NCBI RefSeq assembly: GCF_020184175.1
Contig: NC_065531.1
Coordinates: forward strand, 82,864,604 to 82,928,603
Length of the DNA stretch: 64,000 bases
Reading direction: 5' to 3'
Source of the DNA: Aphis gossypii
Taxonomy: Eukaryota > Arthropoda > Insecta > Hemiptera > Aphididae
Shown: positions 13,491 to 26,400 of the stretch, in pieces
How positions within the stretch are numbered: position 1 is the stretch's first letter
Layout of the letters: each line of letters begins with the position of its first letter
The notes under the pieces: generated by a model
What the model was told of the DNA's origin: nothing
The model's database searches: none
What the model saw: only the letters and a program-made list of their open reading frames with translations
Program-made: the position numbers and the translations under genes

Positions 13491-13917
13491 ATTTTTTTCT
13501 TCCCGTTTTGTTTTCGTCTTCTAAACCCGAAATGGACAACAGGGTTACCGCAATGTAAACACGCGCACACCACACCGCATAGTAACCGTATAACCGGTAT
13601 ATAGTAATATCACCTATGAGTGCGTATATGTATGTTCACCGAGCCCGAAGTACGCGTGCTCCCCCCCACCCAAGCCGCGAGATTAAATTCGAATCGCGGC
13701 GTCGTTCGTTATTTGGGCACTTCGCAAGCCTTTACGAATCGGTTATTTTTTTTCATTTTTTTTTTACTTCGTTTTTTTTTCTCTATACAATGACTAGGAC
13801 GATGCCAACAAAAAAAAAAAATAAAAATTTCAATAAAAAAAAAAATTCTACTTTCGGACGCGACGACAACGGTGTAAGCGTCACACAGCTCGTACAGCAG
13901 TGATATAGGTGGTACTA

Positions 13918-13957
13918 ATAGTAGATAGTAGTAGTAGTTGTAGTAGTAGTAGTGGTA
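13918..13957. repeat. Imperfect (GTA)n microsatellite
   Basis: Interrupted GTA/GTAGT units just downstream of the nuclear-receptor stop, so probably in its 3'UTR. Confidence 0.8.
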
Positions 13958-14025
13958 TAGGTAGTATAGTAGCTGCAAGGTTCCTCTTCCGCGGAAGCGA
14001 TGTGTCGTCGTATGCGCGCCGGTCA

Positions 14026-15435
14026 TCAGTCGAACGAGACTTCGGCCGTCCGTTTGGTGAGGTCCAGCGGCGACGGCGGTAGCGTCGTGGCCGTGGCCGC
14101 GGCCTCCGGGTCGTCGGTCACCGAGTGCCGTCCGCCGGCGGATTGGGGCGCGTGCGGCGGCGACCTGTTGTACTTGGCGGCCGTGGTCTTCAGCGACAGG
14201 TCGATGGGGTATTCCTGTTCGACGGCCACGCCGCCCGGCGCCGGGCTGGACAGCAGCAGATCGCCGCCGGCGGCCGTGCGACCCGCGGCCACGGCTGCGT
14301 GCCAGCCGGCCGCCGCCATGGACAGCGTCAGGCCGCCGCCCACGAACGGCGTCAACCCGGGCCGGGTGACGGACAGCGGGTAGTACGGCGAGTGGAAACC
14401 GGAAACGGGCGACGAGCCGACGGTGGCCGACGACGGGCTGACCGACATCCGGATGCGTTTCGCGTCACCGGAACCGGTGGACGAAGCGGACGGCGACGTG
14501 GACAGCTGACGGAACGCGGGCGGTGTACCGCCGGTGGTGCAGGACGGGCTGCGGTGGTGGTGCCGGAGCACGGGACTGGCGGTCTTGCGGCGGTGATGGT
14601 TGCTGCCGCGGTTGTCCTCGTCGTCGGGCATGGACGAGCCGCCCGAATCGTCGGAAGCGGAAGGCCGGCGCCGACGACGGCGTCCGCCCTTTGGCGAGTC
14701 TTCGTCCTCGTTGTTGTTGTCGTTGCGTTCGCCGTCGTCTTCGTCGTCGTCGTCACGGCGACGACGTCCGCCGCAATCGTCGTCGTCGTCGTCTTCTTCG
14801 TCGTCATCGTCGTAACGGTGACGGTGTCTTCGGTCGACGCCGTTGTTGTTAAGGTTGTTGCTGCTGCTGTTGTTGTTGTTGTGATGACGGTTCCGGTGGT
14901 GGTGGTGATGTTGGTGGTGGTGTACGCCCATGATGGCGTCCGCTTGGCGCCGGCAGGACGCGTCGTCCTGGACGGCGGCCGTCATCAGTGCCGCGGCAGC
15001 GCCGTAACCGTTGAGTCGGGCCTGCAGGAACTTATCGGTGGTCAGGAAATGGTGGCCGGGGTGCACCAGACCGGCCGGATACAGTGGCGAACCGAACGGC
15101 GGCGGTTGCGACTGATGGTGCGGCGGCTGCTGCTGTTGGTGATGCGGTGACGAGCGAGTGCTGCCGTTGTGGTGCTGGTGATGATGGTGCGGTTGGTGGT
15201 GACCGACGGCCGCTGCGGCCGCCGCTGCGTTTTGGTCCTGCAGCAGGCAATGGATCTTGAACCAATTGGACCGGCGGCCGTACCGCGACCCGCTCTTAGA
15301 CATGCCGACCAAGAGGCATTTGCGCAACCTGCACGCCTTGCACGACGTCCTGTTCTTCTTGTTGATCACGCACTCGCCGTTGTTCTTGCATTCCGATATC
15401 GAACTCAGGTTGTTGTAAGTCCGTCCAAAAAACGA
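14026..15435 (-). CDS. knrl: Knirps-family nuclear receptor, second coding exon
   Basis: This exon encodes residues 27-495 of a knirps-type (NR0A) transcription factor, a nuclear DNA-binding protein without a ligand-binding domain. It follows a TTTTTGCAG acceptor and joins the first coding exon in phase 0 (GCK | SFFGR). Residues 27-70 complete the DNA-binding domain: second zinc-finger cysteines are C42, C48, C58 and C61. The knirps box (GSRYGRRSNWFKIHCLLQ) covers about 75-92. Then come poly-Ala (96-102), His/Gln-rich (105-135), His-rich (198-206), Asn-rich (211-224) and alternating Asp/Glu and Arg blocks (235-283). Near the C terminus PIDLSLK (436-442) and PLDLTK (482-487) match the PxDLS/T motif that recruits the co-repressor CtBP, so a repressor role is likely. 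The open frame runs to TGA at 14026-14028. The finger reads to me more like eagle or knirps-related than knirps, so the symbol is approximate. Long antisense frames here are shadows of this GC-rich repeat-coding exon. Confidence 0.95.
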   Translation of the reverse strand, partial: SFFGRTYNNLSSISECKNNGECVINKKNRTSCKACRLRKCLLVGMSKSGSRYGRRSNWFKIHCLLQDQNAAAAAAAVGHHQPHHHHQHHNGSTRSSPHHQQQQPPHHQSQPPPFGSPLYPAGLVHPGHHFLTTDKFLQARLNGYGAAAALMTAAVQDDASCRRQADAIMGVHHHQHHHHHRNRHHNNNNSSSNNLNNNGVDRRHRHRYDDDDEEDDDDDDCGGRRRRDDDDEDDGERNDNNNEDEDSPKGGRRRRRRPSASDDSGGSSMPDDEDNRGSNHHRRKTASPVLRHHHRSPSCTTGGTPPAFRQLSTSPSASSTGSGDAKRIRMSVSPSSATVGSSPVSGFHSPYYPLSVTRPGLTPFVGGGLTLSMAAAGWHAAVAAGRTAAGGDLLLSSPAPGGVAVEQEYPIDLSLKTTAAKYNRSPPHAPQSAGGRHSVTDDPEAAATATTLPPSPLDLTKRTAEVSFD

Positions 15436-18400
15436 CTGCAAAAAAAAAAAACGAAGTTTATAAATATATTTAGGTATATATAATTTATGAATAGTTATAT
15501 CGACATGGTGTATAATATTATATATTAAGTATGTTTATTTTTATTGCGACAAGTCACGGATTTAAATGCAAACGTATTATTTCTATCCGAATGCTCATAC
15601 TTATATGACATTTATAATACAATCTAAAAAGGTAACTTTTATTTTTTTGGCGATTGTTGAATTTTTTAATGACCGTTGCACATTTTTTGCACGCAATTAA
15701 ATGCATAATTCACGGTTTGTAATAACCGAAGAGCGTTCATCGAATCCTATAAGCCATTTTTTGATGTTTCGTGTTTCTAGTATACGGGATCATTTCAATT
15801 CGCTCCTATTATTAAAATTATCATTTATCATCTATGGGTCATCACGCGGAGAGCGATTTAGTAAAAAAAACATTGAACGATTAGGCGTAACTAATCGTAT
15901 ACGAATAAGTTAATAAAATAACAAGTGGTATTTTTATATACTGGGATATTTTCGTGATTTTGTTAGTAAAGATATAATATTACAACGAACGGAAAAAAAA
16001 GTGAGCGCGCGATATTGTAATAATATTGAATGGGTACCAGCTATGTGTTTATATACGTTTTGACCGGAAAATAATAATATATGTAATATACTCGATGAGG
16101 GCGTGTCCGCCGTGGCTCCGAGCTATATGAGTCCGCTCCACACAGCAGATACTTTGCTGACATTATTCCCACGAATACACATAGGTACATAGATATATAT
16201 AATATTGTAATATTATTTCGACCGACGGCGGCGAACGTTATTAAAAACGATAGATCACACGGTCGATATATTGTGTATGTGTGTGTCTTCGTGCGCCAAA
16301 ACGATAGTATATAGGTACGGAGACTTAACCCGGCCGCGATAGGCATCTAAAGACTAATGAGTCACATCTATATATACATATTACACGTTTATAATATATA
16401 TTGTGTGTGCGTGCGTACTAAATACGAATCGGTATTAATCATAAATCTTCGTATCGCGATCGAATGAATGAATGTTATGTAGCCCATACAACTGTTTAGC
16501 GTATACCTATTATGTGTGTCTGTGTGTGTTTGGATCGAATGCACTTACGGTTTACGTGAGCACATATTATATTATATTGAATGGCCGACGAAAACAGCAC
16601 AATTATAACTATAATATACACACGCATAATGTAAGATATATATATATATTATATATAAGCATTATTCGGCTATTAAATGTACCTCGAGGGTTAAGTATAC
16701 GTGAGATACCGTTGTACGGCTAAAACGTATTAGTTATTATATGACCGAAAAACAATTTGTGATTTGTATAATACGAATGACCGCCGTCGCTTTGGAAACG
16801 GGTACGAGTAATCGTTCTGACGGTTTAGGCATGACGGGTGTTTGGGAAAACACAATACGCCGGTGAGAGGGTAAATCGCAGTGACGCACCTGTGTGGGGG
16901 AGGAGCAACAGGGGATTTGCTTTTTAATACATGATTAATGAAATATAGTTTAATGTAAAATTTTCGTTTTCATTCTTCGATATTATCAGTTAAACATTTT
17001 TTTTATATCATTTATCAAATTCAATACGTGAATCGCTATAATCCCAAAGAAGTAATAACGGTTCTTGGATGGACGAGATTGAGTCTTCTTTATATCGTGC
17101 TCGACGTGCTCGTAATCGAATACCTAATCATATATAGTTTCAAATATCTGTATTCGTGATTCGACCAAGCAGTAATAGGCATTAGGTACTGTGTTTGTTT
17201 AGTGTTTCGAGCTCTTATCGCATTAAATATCGAGTAAAGTAAGATATTTAATATATTGCCCCCAATCCCTGAAAACATCCCCAAGTTTGATTGGGATTGG
17301 CGAATGTTATCCCGATCGAAAGTCGTTTTTAAACAAAATATGCAGGGTGGTTTAGATCCTATAATATTGTATTGTAAATTTTTCTAGGAGAACGAACGTT
17401 GTGGGTATAGATGTTAAATAACTGTGTTCGATTAAAGTCATCAAACACGTTCCTGGAAGTAAATTTGTGCCACCACATTTATATAAATATGAAGAGCAAG
17501 ATATAGGTATTTGTTGTGAAATCGATATTTATGTAATAAATATTTTTATTATCTCGGGTGAGACGCGCGCGTATGTGGTTTGTCCATATAATACGTATAT
17601 TATAATGGTTTTGAAAATAAATATCACTTTTATTTCGTGTCTGTGCGGTCGACGAGAAGAGTGAGCGTATAAGTGGTAGCGACGAAGGTAAAAAAAACGA
17701 GAGTGGATGAAGACTATAAAATTCTTGTGGGTCCGTAAATATACCGTACGGAGCTGACGCAACGGTACTAAATATAATTATAAATGTATGTTCATTGTGT
17801 TTGAACAATTTTAAATATTTCCGACCTGCAGTGCATAATTATTCTATACTCTTTATTTGACCATAATGGTTGTACAGTTTTTTATTTAGCATCATATAAT
17901 ATTATAAATTACAGACACACACATACCACGCGTCACCAAACGGTTGTACACAATATAGAAATATGAAAAAAACGCTATATTCGCAGGATCGGCACCTGCA
18001 CCTGCATTAAAATATTATATTATTTGTGTTACCGCGGAATGGATGCTCTTGGGTTCCGGGAATATCTCGGAGAGCGCGCGGAGAAAGAGACGGAGGAAAC
18101 GATGAGAGTCAACTCGGTCCTTACAACTCCATTTGCACATAAAAGCAATTTGTAAATAATGGTGAATTAGTTAGGTCGCCGATAGAGCTGATGGCAGAGA
18201 GCGAATAAAGAGAGACAGCATCGGCAACAGGATGAATGCTGCAATATATTATACCATGTAATATTATTATATGGCCCATTATATAGGTAGGTTGTAAAAT
18301 GCTCGCGCCAGGTTTCATTTTATTTATATTTTTTCATCCGCATTATTATTATTATTTTCAATCGGTTTGACATTTGTCTCACGTGTGTGTATAATAATAA

Positions 18401-20340
18401 TAATATAATACTACACACACACACAACGTATATATATATACCCTACACCGCTATAGATGTAGGCGAAGATGCCGCATTCCGCGTCGACCTGCAGACCGCA
18501 CCACAACTGGACCATCACTGATGAAAACCAACCGGTATATACACGACGCATAGGTATTATACACGTATATTATATATATACATACATAAAGACGCTCGCA
18601 GTTGACATTTTATTATTATTATATTGTTGTTGTTGTTTTTTTTTTATAACTCTTTCCCTACTCTTTTTTCGGTCCGCCTTAATACATAACAATATAATAT
18701 CATCTCGATGACGATAATAATAATAATAATAATAGTGAAAAAATAGAAAGTCACACGACGGCCCGGCCGGCCGGCACGCGGTAATAATAACATTACATTG
18801 GTCAAATAAATCGTGTCACGAAATTAACTCGATCTTATATGAAGCGTACCTATACGCATCGGAGGCGGTAGGTACGTGTAGGTACACGCGAGCGAGTGAG
18901 TTATCTAACGATCGGCCACCGCGTCTTTTTCTTCTATATAATAATATTATAAAATATATTATATGGTCGGTATACGAAGCGCAGCGTGGTCGAGATACCC
19001 GCGAGAGACATTCGTCCACGGCGGGCATTGCGCAACAAACGTCGTCTTATCCGAAATAATTGTAATAATATTCGTGAATAAAATTATTATTGTGCAATAT
19101 TATGCATGTGCAAGTACGAGGCGTTCGTATTTCGTGCCAGCCATCGGCGGCACTGCAGGTCGGTGTGCAGTCACATTCGTCGTTTGTGAATCCGCGTAAA
19201 TCCGCCGGACAAACGCGATAATAAATATTAATAATTTGGCACACGTCGTCATACGACGTTACCTTCTCCTCTTCGATGAGTTCGATGTCACTAGGACGAG
19301 TGGGACGACGGCGGTCGACAAATCGCGCACGAGACACTCCACCGCAACGCGTAAATATTGTCATAAAATATGTGTTTGGAACACGGTATATCACAATATT
19401 AATATTATGTGTACGTGTCGGAACGGAAATAATAACGTTTTTCGATCGCCATAATGGATAGCGATTGTTTTTACGGCCGACCGAGCACGGCGGAGGTCTC
19501 GATGTAATGCGTGTACGGTATAGTGTATAGTATCTACACAGTAGACTCTCGGCGATCCGGCTGCAAATGTCAGGCTCGAAAACTGCCCAGGATTAACGAA
19601 AGCGCCGAATTGCAGGAGTTGGGATTTTATTTATCGAAAAATCTTAATGAATTTAATTGGAACACATGAACGATACACATAATAGAACATTTTGGTTTCT
19701 TATCGCGTTGAATCGATCTTTCGCGATGATGGTGTAAAAAAATCATTTTTTGTTTTCCTCGTTTGGAACGATATTTTTAAGACTTTTCCTCGTATATAGT
19801 AGTCGCGTTTAAGCGAGAATAGTAAAATTAAAATATAGCCGGATTACCGGACACGTATACCGGATTATCGCACGGCCGGATTAACGAGAGTCTACTGTAT
19901 AATATTACCGTATAATTAACGATATACATCAAAATATATACGGCGTCGCGCGTCTTAGTCGAGAAACGATAATAATTATGCCGACGATGATTATGTAGGT
20001 ACCTATTATGGTTGAGGTGATAAAAAGGTCTTGTAATCGATTATTGTTTGCCTAGCCGCGAGGCGTGTACGTGTACTATCATATTATATTGTTTTTTGTC
20101 GCGTATATAATAGCTATAAAACACAGTAAAAGCCTGCGATGACCAATAGGACAAGACGTGCAATGCGTGTGGCGGGGTGGCGGAGTGCGACAGCGGAGAT
20201 TGCACTTTCTTATTTTTTATGTACACTTGTCGCAGTGATGATTCGGAGGAGAAAGATCCGACTTTGTCGAATTCGCCGTGTACTATGTATTCATTACACG
20301 CCTAAGTGTTACGATTTTCATAATTAATTTCGTTACTCAC
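15436..20340 (-). other. knrl: Second intron of the nuclear-receptor gene
   Basis: Donor GTGAGT at 20335-20340 and acceptor TGCAG with a T-rich tract at 15436-15447 (minus-strand reading) bound this 4.9 kb intron. It interrupts the DNA-binding domain between the two zinc fingers, the position I know from the fly knirps family. The intron holds a Tigger-like MITE (19539-19897), a (CA)n run near 18413-18425 and a (TAA)n run near 18717-18733. A GC-rich patch at about 16780-16920 carries E-box-like CACCTG. Small open frames inside have no recognisable product. Confidence 0.9.
19539..19897. mobile_element. Tigger/pogo-like MITE
   Basis: The left end reads CAGTAGACTCTCGGCGATCC and the reverse complement of the right end reads CAGTAGACTCTCGTTAATCC, so the terminal inverted repeats match over 14 bases and again after a short mismatch. 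This resembles the ends of Tc1/mariner-superfamily Tigger (pogo) elements, which duplicate TA. A TA follows the right end, while the left flank is CA, which may be a mutated TA. Near the right end CCGGATTA occurs three times as a subterminal repeat. The 359-bp body has no transposase frame, so it is non-autonomous. It sits in the intron of the nuclear receptor. Confidence 0.85.
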
Positions 20341-20418
20341 TTTGCAGCCTTCGCAAGTAAAAGCCCCGAAGTGGAAACCGGCGGCTGGTTCCCCGCAAAC
20401 TTTGCACTGTTGATTCAT
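20341..20418 (-). CDS. knrl: Knirps-family nuclear receptor, first coding exon
   Basis: These 78 bases encode residues 1-26, from the initiator Met to the end of the first zinc finger. Cysteines C5, C8, C22 and C25 ligate zinc, and CEGCK (22-26) is the P-box that reads the DNA half-site. The exon is followed by a GTGAGT donor and joins the 14026-15435 exon in phase 0. On its upstream side the ATG comes directly after a T-rich tract and ACAG, a good acceptor. Translation therefore starts at the first base of a spliced exon and the 5'UTR must come from an upstream exon. The MNQ.CKVCGEPAAGFHFG-type start matches the known N terminus of the family, which supports this start. The exon was found by matching the finger, because it is too short to stand out as an open frame. 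Confidence 0.95.
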
Positions 20419-23400
20419 CTGTAAAAAAAAAAAAAATCAAATAAATAACCGAGTAAATAAAATGTAAAACAATTTTTTTTTTAAAACGCCAGATAAAATA
20501 TCATAATATCCGACCAAACAAGGATGTGGCGCGCGGGCGTCATATCCCCGAACAACGTTATACTAGCACGCATCATAATATATCGTTTTTACATCGCTGA
20601 ACGATATACGTTATTATGATCGATAGATACGGCCAAGGAAACCTACTGATATGATATTGGGTTGGCATTAACATATTATTGTCATTAATACTACCGTATC
20701 ATAATATATTACCCGTTACGCGCAATAATGATGGCAAATTGCAGGTACACGTTCGCGTTTTGTCAGAATCGCGGACTATCACTAAACTCATGATTGTTTT
20801 GTACAGGTACTATATCGTTTCTGTCTCGATGAACATTATTTTACAAGCGAGCCCGTTGCGGATTACAAATGGTTGTCGATATTTCATAATATACGATATT
20901 ATATTTCCCGTAATATAGAACGAGAGGTTAGGACAATACTTTTTTGTCACGCTGACTAATTGAGATTAATACCCATCCATACGCGGGATGATCGGTAACA
21001 TCGTCAGCCGAGTGTTTCCTGCTCCTACATGTACATTATGCCAAATCGATTTTCGCCCATTTTGCTTAGACGAGTAATAATTAACAACGTTATTAATTAG
21101 GTATTATAATACGTGTGCACAATTGCTCCGAGTCACGAAATAATTAGGTGTTATTATTTCATTACTGCTACTGATGGAGTTCTCCCTTCCTCGTATACAG
21201 TCTCTAATAACCTTCGCTCATATCTTAAACGCCAATAATCATAATATATAATATTGTGGAGGGGGGTGAGTACCCGTTGTTTACGTAAAAATCCGTAGTC
21301 ATTGTTGACGGTATTCATTGTAAAATGTAGATACGTGCGTGCGCGTCTTATATCGGCTACTTATAATAATCCATACCGCTACGGCGCAGCAAATATATTC
21401 ATAATATAGGGCCATCCGCAGACGACTTTCGCCTGCAGTGACTAGAGTCGCCGCGCAGTGTCGTCGAGATTTATTCGATTTTTGGACAGTCGTCTGGATG
21501 TTATATTATTCGTAATACGTTTGAAATGCGCAATATAATATTATATAAACCTAACCTATCGGTTGATATCGACATGATTTGCGAGGGTTTCGTCGGAAAA
21601 CGAGGCATCGGTGCAGTCGTTAATGAACATTTTACTGCGTCCATGCGCGCTCGCAACACGGTGTCGCCGGCCGGGGACGAGGTTAATTAAATTTTATGTA
21701 GCTGCGCGAATAAGCGAAGACTGTGAAATATCTGAACGGCGGCATCTGTATATAGCTATAGTGGGTGCGTAGGCGATATCGTGGGTCGTCTCGTATTCTC
21801 CCGAGATTATTTTTTCTCGAGAGATGCACCAGCCCACCCAAGACACGGTGCTCTCGAGACGCTACCGGAACGGAAGACTCTCCGGACACACATATATAAA
21901 TTGTGTTAAATTAACGGTCGTCATCATCGATCGCTATCGAACGCGAGGTTTATATAACGTGGAAAAGAAGTCGGCTGCACAGGACAATAATATATTTATA
22001 AAATATAATAATATATATCGAGTCGGTTATCCAACTCCCCACTCTGTGTACTATACACAATATAGGTATGTATAACAGTGCATTATTATATCGTATATTA
22101 TATAGGAACCTGCGCACGTAACAATATAATATTATTATCGTCGTGATATTATTTCGGTTGCTCTCAGTCCTATATTGTTGTATAACACACGCGCGCGTAT
22201 GAGATCGAATTTACCACTCGGACAGTGAATTTTTATGTATATTATATTATATTATTATATATTACACACGTTTAAAAAGATGACACCGGCCGCGACCGGT
22301 TTCGTCCGTCGCACGAATTGGCTGGCTTCCTAATTCAGAAGCGGGCTTACGATATTATATATACATAATATTATGTACATACACGTATATATATATGGTA
22401 TATATTTTAAGTACATGATACTATACGAGCACACACCCGCGACCGAATGCCTTCTTCGACACGACGCGATCTCTTGCGCGTGTCTACTATCGTATATACG
22501 ACGTCAACGGCAGCAGAGACGCATATTATTTTTTTTATTTTATTTTTTTTTTATTATTAATCGCCCGTATACATGATAATAATATTATATACAGTCGTCT
22601 GACGTTCGTATTATTCAAATAGTAGATCAATTATTTATTTGCTGCGTGTGCGTTTTTCCTCCGGAACAACGGCGACTACGCTATATTTTTTACGTAATAC
22701 ATCTCCACCGCCGTGTGCGCGTGGCCACACGCGAGGTACGCATACTCGGGACACACATTATATACGTATAATATTATTTACGCGATCACGGGCGAATCGG
22801 ATCCGAGTTGAATTCGTCGTCACCGGACCCGACTTCTTAAACACCTTTAGAATCGTCCATCAACATAATTATAGCGCGTCTTCTGTATAGCGTATATACC
22901 AGTATGATATAGGTTAGGTTTATATTGCGTATATCCCGAGGGACGACGACGACGCGAGTCTTCGATCGATTAGGAATCTGTCAGGTTAACTATAAAATAT
23001 TACACACTCGAATAATTCTTTTGGACAAAAAAAACCCCGAATCTTGTAAATTTTCTGTAAAACCGCCAGTCGGTTTGCAGGGGGAGATAGTTTCTCCCCG
23101 TCCACTGCGATGCAGTTTTACAGAACAAATGGTTTTTAAAACGTCAAATGAGATTGCAGTATCTATCCCTTATTTATACGTAATATATGTTAGTCGACGA
23201 CGACGATTATTGATTAATATTTTTGCTGTCAAAGCGATTTTCATACTATTTATTATTGTTATTTTAACCCAGAGGTATTCCGCCGTTACAATAAAACACA
23301 TTATAATATTATAATAATATGGGTAAATACTCTTCTTTGTGTAAATCGATGACGGAGACGGTGCAACTGCAGAATTTTGGTCGACGATCAGATTGCTCAA

Positions 23401-26400
23401 CGCGATAAAAACGAGAGCACATTCGCACAGACGGACGAGGCTCTTCCCGTCCAGCGGTTTTATCGAAACACACGCACACGATGGCGTGATTTGGCAACGT
23501 GCCGCAAACGGTTTTCTCGAACGGCAGCTGCCCAAACTTAATCAAAGTCATCCGCCTAATCCCCCGGAACAATATTAACTCGCTCTTTCTCTGTCGGTCT
23601 TCTGTTTTTTTTTCGGATGCACCACGTCTTTTTGTCATTGACAAATTAACCGTAAATATATATACGCGAGCTGACCCTATCCCGAGATCCTCGAAACTCC
23701 TTTTGCCACCGTCCCCTACAATATACACACACGAGTATTATATACATTATTATGAGCACCCGATCATCATTAATATTGTAGACGTGTTTTGCAAAACCAC
23801 TTCAGTCGTCATCGTCGTTTATATAATATTATATATAATGTTCTTATTCATTCTTCTTCTTCTTTATTATTTTTTTTTCGAGTGTGAAAGGGATGCGTGT
23901 CGCCCGTCCATTGTTCTCCGACGCGTATATAAGGTAACACGGACCATATTATTATTATTGTTATATGTATACAAAATAAAAAATTACGGTACTCGAATGT
24001 GCAAAAGAGCTGATGGTATATTGCAGTACGTGTACACATAAACAATCTGTCACTGGCGGCGAGAAGAAAATGCGAAGGGATAAAGTGTCGTCGTCGTCGG
24101 CCAGTATCGGCGGCTTTTATTATTACTGTTATTAATAATATTATCCTAAGCGCCCGTGACCGGTGAGAACGTTATATCCTTGTGAACGGTATATTATAAT
24201 AATATAATACTGTGTATACTGTATATACATACTTCGTATATTCTGCAGTGTTGCGTTGTTATCGCCTCGACAAAACCGTTATTTGCGCACATCATACATA
24301 TAAGATCTACGTGTTTGTTTTTTTTCTATTTTTGTTCATCCATTAAACACTCAAGCGTTGTCCGCATAATATGCACTTCTACTTATATATTATAATATAT
24401 AGTGTATGTTATAGAGTTCTGCTGGGAGGACCGCACATAGAAAAAAAAAGACGGACTATGCCGTTGTTCTACGCAGCTTTCGACGGTGGACTGTAAAATA
24501 TCGAATTTTATAATTTTATACTCGAACACCGTCTCAAAAGGCAGACACACATCATAATGATACATGATATAGGTATATATTATCCATTTCTCTTCGTCAT
24601 CGCGTGTTGTACATTATATTTACCAGAGAAAATAAAACTAGTACATACCACGAACAAATTTGACAAATTGACGATTGGTCATCGTCTTTCCGAGTAAAAA
24701 AGTAATTTGAGAATTTTATAGTATTTTTTTTTTATCAATTTTGTCAACCTATGTATTTTTTTTTTTATTAGTTAACACCTAAACCCGTACTATTCAGTAC
24801 CGAGAATCTCGCGCTCTTTAAAACCTAATTACGCTAGAATTGTTTATTACTCATTATTACATATCTCGGATATAAATATATATATTATGATATGTACCTA
24901 TACTAAAGTCAGCCGTCATAGCTGAATATCCGTTAATAATTTGTCACGTACTCTCGTGGATTTGTGATAATATATGATTCTATCAGTGGTGCATGCGACA
25001 GTTCAATAGTAGGAAATATATTATGAGAATATATACACGGTGATGGATCAATCATGCGATTATTGATATTTTGTATAAACAAACGAAATCCAAGATGACT
25101 AAGCGTTTAGCGACTGAATCGATTGTATTGTGCGTTTTTAAGTTTCCGAGTAAAAAAATAACGAAATACGTATATGTATAATATAATAATATATTATACA
25201 AATACACATGTGCAGTAATGTCGTATTATGACAGCGTCGTCTGTGCATAGGTTCTGTCACTGTTGATGACGACCGTCGAAACCGATTCTGCTTATGACGA
25301 TGATGGATGAATACACGGCGGCGGTGTAGATCATTTAAACGTTTTGGGGAAAAAAAAAATCCCTATTCGGATTATATCTCTGCCTATACCTATCGTACAC
25401 GTTATACGACGCGATAAACGGTTTTAAAGTCATGAAAAGGATATAGGTACATATAATATATATAACGAGGCCGATTATATTCAGAAGTGTATTATTCTTT
25501 TGCATCATTAGGCGCTGTGCAGAGAACACAATAGCCACGAGCATTTATAGATTTCCGTCAAAACGGTAGCTCCGGTATAAGCATTTATATACAAGAATAA
25601 GGACGCGTAAAAAAATATCTATCGCATTCTATACCGCGAAATGCCGCTCGGTGATTAATGATTTGATGTATTTTGTTCTCCTTTTTGGGGTCGCCCCGGG
25701 ACCGTCTACCGTGTCGCATTTAAATTAGACACCTTGAGATATAAATGGATATAACGTTTCAAAACATATTTAGGGTAAGTGCGCGCAGGATGTACGCATA
25801 ATATATAATATATTTAATATTATAATATACACAATATGTTCGCATTCGAGTACATACAAATATTATATATACCTTTACCTATAAACGTATGCATAATACA
25901 CATATACATAGGTGCATTGGATACCACCGCGACTCGCAGGCACTTATTATATGGATATGTATACTACATAATATGTACTATGCGTAAACTATATATACTA
26001 TATGTATATATACGTGTAGAAAATGCTGCTGCCAACGACGACGACGACCGTCGACAGACGGAGATAACCATCGGAACGCGCACATTATGTATTTAACACG
26101 ACGAAAGGATCGTGTTTTTTTTAACCATCCCAACAAAAAAATCATATAGTCGTTGACGTTAGGTAAAATATGAATAAGGAAAAAAATTATAATAAATTTC
26201 AAGATTAAAATAAATAACACACACACACATATAGATAATATGTAAAAGTATACTCGTGCATGTATAATTCCTGACTAAAATTGTTGCATGTTTTAGATTA
26301 GATAGATATAATTAAATTAATAGCCCACGCGTATATACACGTGCTAACAACGCGTTGTCGCTAATTCCCGTCTCTTGTTTTTGCGACTACAAATCACAAC

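Noticed and set aside
14125..15150. A 341-codon plus-strand open frame and several shorter ones over the nuclear-receptor exon
   Set aside because: They lie antisense to a certain coding exon. Their Val/Arg runs are what GTC/CGT triplet repeats give in other frames, and no domain is seen.
18760..18782. CGGCCCGGCCGGCCGGC-like palindromic GC patch in the second intron
   Set aside because: It is short and self-complementary but has no paired arm with a spacer and no feature beside it. It is too little to call.
23499..24041. 180-codon plus-strand frame and a 139-codon minus frame
   Set aside because: The plus product is hydrophobic and driven by T-rich repeats (runs of Leu, Tyr and Ile). No domain or splice context is seen.
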